In this document: positions 63,540-64,000 of the stretch, piece by piece
Layout: each line of letters starts with the position of its first letter
Numbering within the stretch: the stretch's first letter is position 1
Assembly: GCF_003339685.1 (NCBI RefSeq)
Contig: NZ_QPKI01000006.1
Coordinates: forward strand, 1 to 64,000
Source: Halomonas sp. DQ26W
GTDB lineage: Bacteria; Pseudomonadota; Gammaproteobacteria; Pseudomonadales; Halomonadaceae
DNA: 64,000 nt
Direction of reading: 5' to 3'
Made by a program: the position numbers and the translations under genes
Notes under the pieces: generated by a model
What the model saw: only the letters and a program-made list of their open reading frames with translations
The model's database searches: none
What the model was told of the DNA's origin: nothing

Positions 63540-64000
63540 TGCCAGCGCCCCCGGTCATGAGTGAAGGTAAAGTGCCGTCCCTCGGCCTGTACGACACCAC
63601 CCTCCCAGAAGCCGATGCCCTCGAAGCGTCGGCGCAGTTCGCGAATCACCCCGCCGTGGGTGACGACCAGTGCACGATGTTGACCGTGCGGCAAGCAGCC
63701 GGCCGACAATTCAGCAAACCAGTCGTCGATTCGCTGGCGCAGTTCGACGGTCGACTCGCCGCAGGGCGGGGCCTGCTCGCCCTCGCTGTCGATCCAGGCG
63801 CGATAGGCGGGCAGCGTCTCCAGATCGTCGTAGGTGCGTCCTTCGTAGTCACCAAAGTCGAGCTCGCGCAGGCGCGTATCGAAGTGTGTCGATCCGGCAT
63901 CCTCACGCCCCTCGATTACGTGCGCCAGCGTCTGGCGGCAACGAGTCAGGTCGCTGCAGTGAATACTATCGAATGCGAATACCCGCAACGTTTTGCGCAG
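63491..64000 (-). CDS. cobC: Histidine phosphatase, alpha-ribazole phosphatase-like (5' end outside window)
   Basis: Partial: the frame is open to the right edge, so the start and the N-terminal RHG motif are missing. Seen: IHCSDLTRCRQTL, RLRELDFGDYEGRTYDDL and the second catalytic His in LVVTHGGVIREL. Next to cobU and the B12 genes, which favours CobC over other phosphoglycerate-mutase-like phosphatases. Confidence 0.82.
   Translation of the reverse strand: MRKTLRVFAFDSIHCSDLTRCRQTLAHVIEGREDAGSTHFDTRLRELDFGDYEGRTYDDLETLPAYRAWIDSEGEQAPPCGESTVELRQRIDDWFAELSAGCLPHGQHRALVVTHGGVIRELRRRFEGIGFWEGGVVQAEGRHFTFTHDRGRWQCSSSLAVPAPASAAS

Overview
The window looks like the chromosome of a moderately halophilic gammaproteobacterium, most likely Halomonas or a close Halomonadaceae relative. 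This is inferred from high GC content, a betIBA glycine-betaine operon, the hemA-prfA-prmC block, the lipoprotein/lolB/ispE/prs/rplY/pth/ychF block, and protein similarity recalled by eye. No database search was possible.

Layout. 1-3.5 kb: polyamine catabolism (puuA-like, and a puuB-like gene broken by an in-frame TAA) plus a LysR regulator. 3.5-8.1 kb (minus): hemA, prfA, prmC, lrp-like, moeB. 8.3-15.2 kb (plus): TPR lipoprotein, lolB, ispE, prs, rplY, pth, ychF. Then tRNA-Met, the aminopeptidase apeB and the tail-specific protease prc. 19.1-21.4 kb: a compact mercury module (merA, merF with an in-frame TGA, divergent merR) with a textbook MerR-type 19-bp-spacer promoter.

21.3-35 kb is accessory in character: a methyltransferase, small exported proteins, DUF302, DUF3179 and EthD proteins, a sigma/anti-sigma pair, a porin remnant and a DinB protein. 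The standout locus is at 28.7-32.4 kb. A large tubulin-tyrosine-ligase-like (TTLL) ATP-grasp protein, with a PqqD-like domain in its middle, sits between two genes whose products share a nearly identical N-terminus and carry long tails of alternating Glu. One tail is a free C-terminus; the other is a linker leading into a cytochrome c domain. I propose a peptide/protein-tail modification system in which the TTLL enzyme ligates amino acids to, or crosslinks, the Glu-rich tails, as eukaryotic TTLLs do on tubulin tails. A TetR/operator/AhpD-like unit and a periplasmic sulfurtransferase follow.

35.1-35.7 kb: three tRNA-Asn genes and a second, identical, inverted tRNA-Met. 35.8-40.1 kb: betI-betB-betA, with a BetI-type operator and a MITE-like insertion upstream. 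40.3-50 kb: fadE, an SLC13 permease with an odd Lys/Glu insertion, and a crotonase / ADP-forming acyl-CoA synthetase / crotonase operon with a divergent RpiR regulator. 50-54.1 kb: quinone oxidoreductase, a GNAT-like protein, a glycerophosphodiesterase and an SLC23-like permease. 54.5-64 kb (minus): corrinoid uptake and cobalamin assembly: cobC, cobU-like, a cobalamin riboswitch, then btuB-btuF-btuC-btuD-cobB-cobO-cobQ. The puuA-like gene is cut by the left edge and cobC by the right edge.
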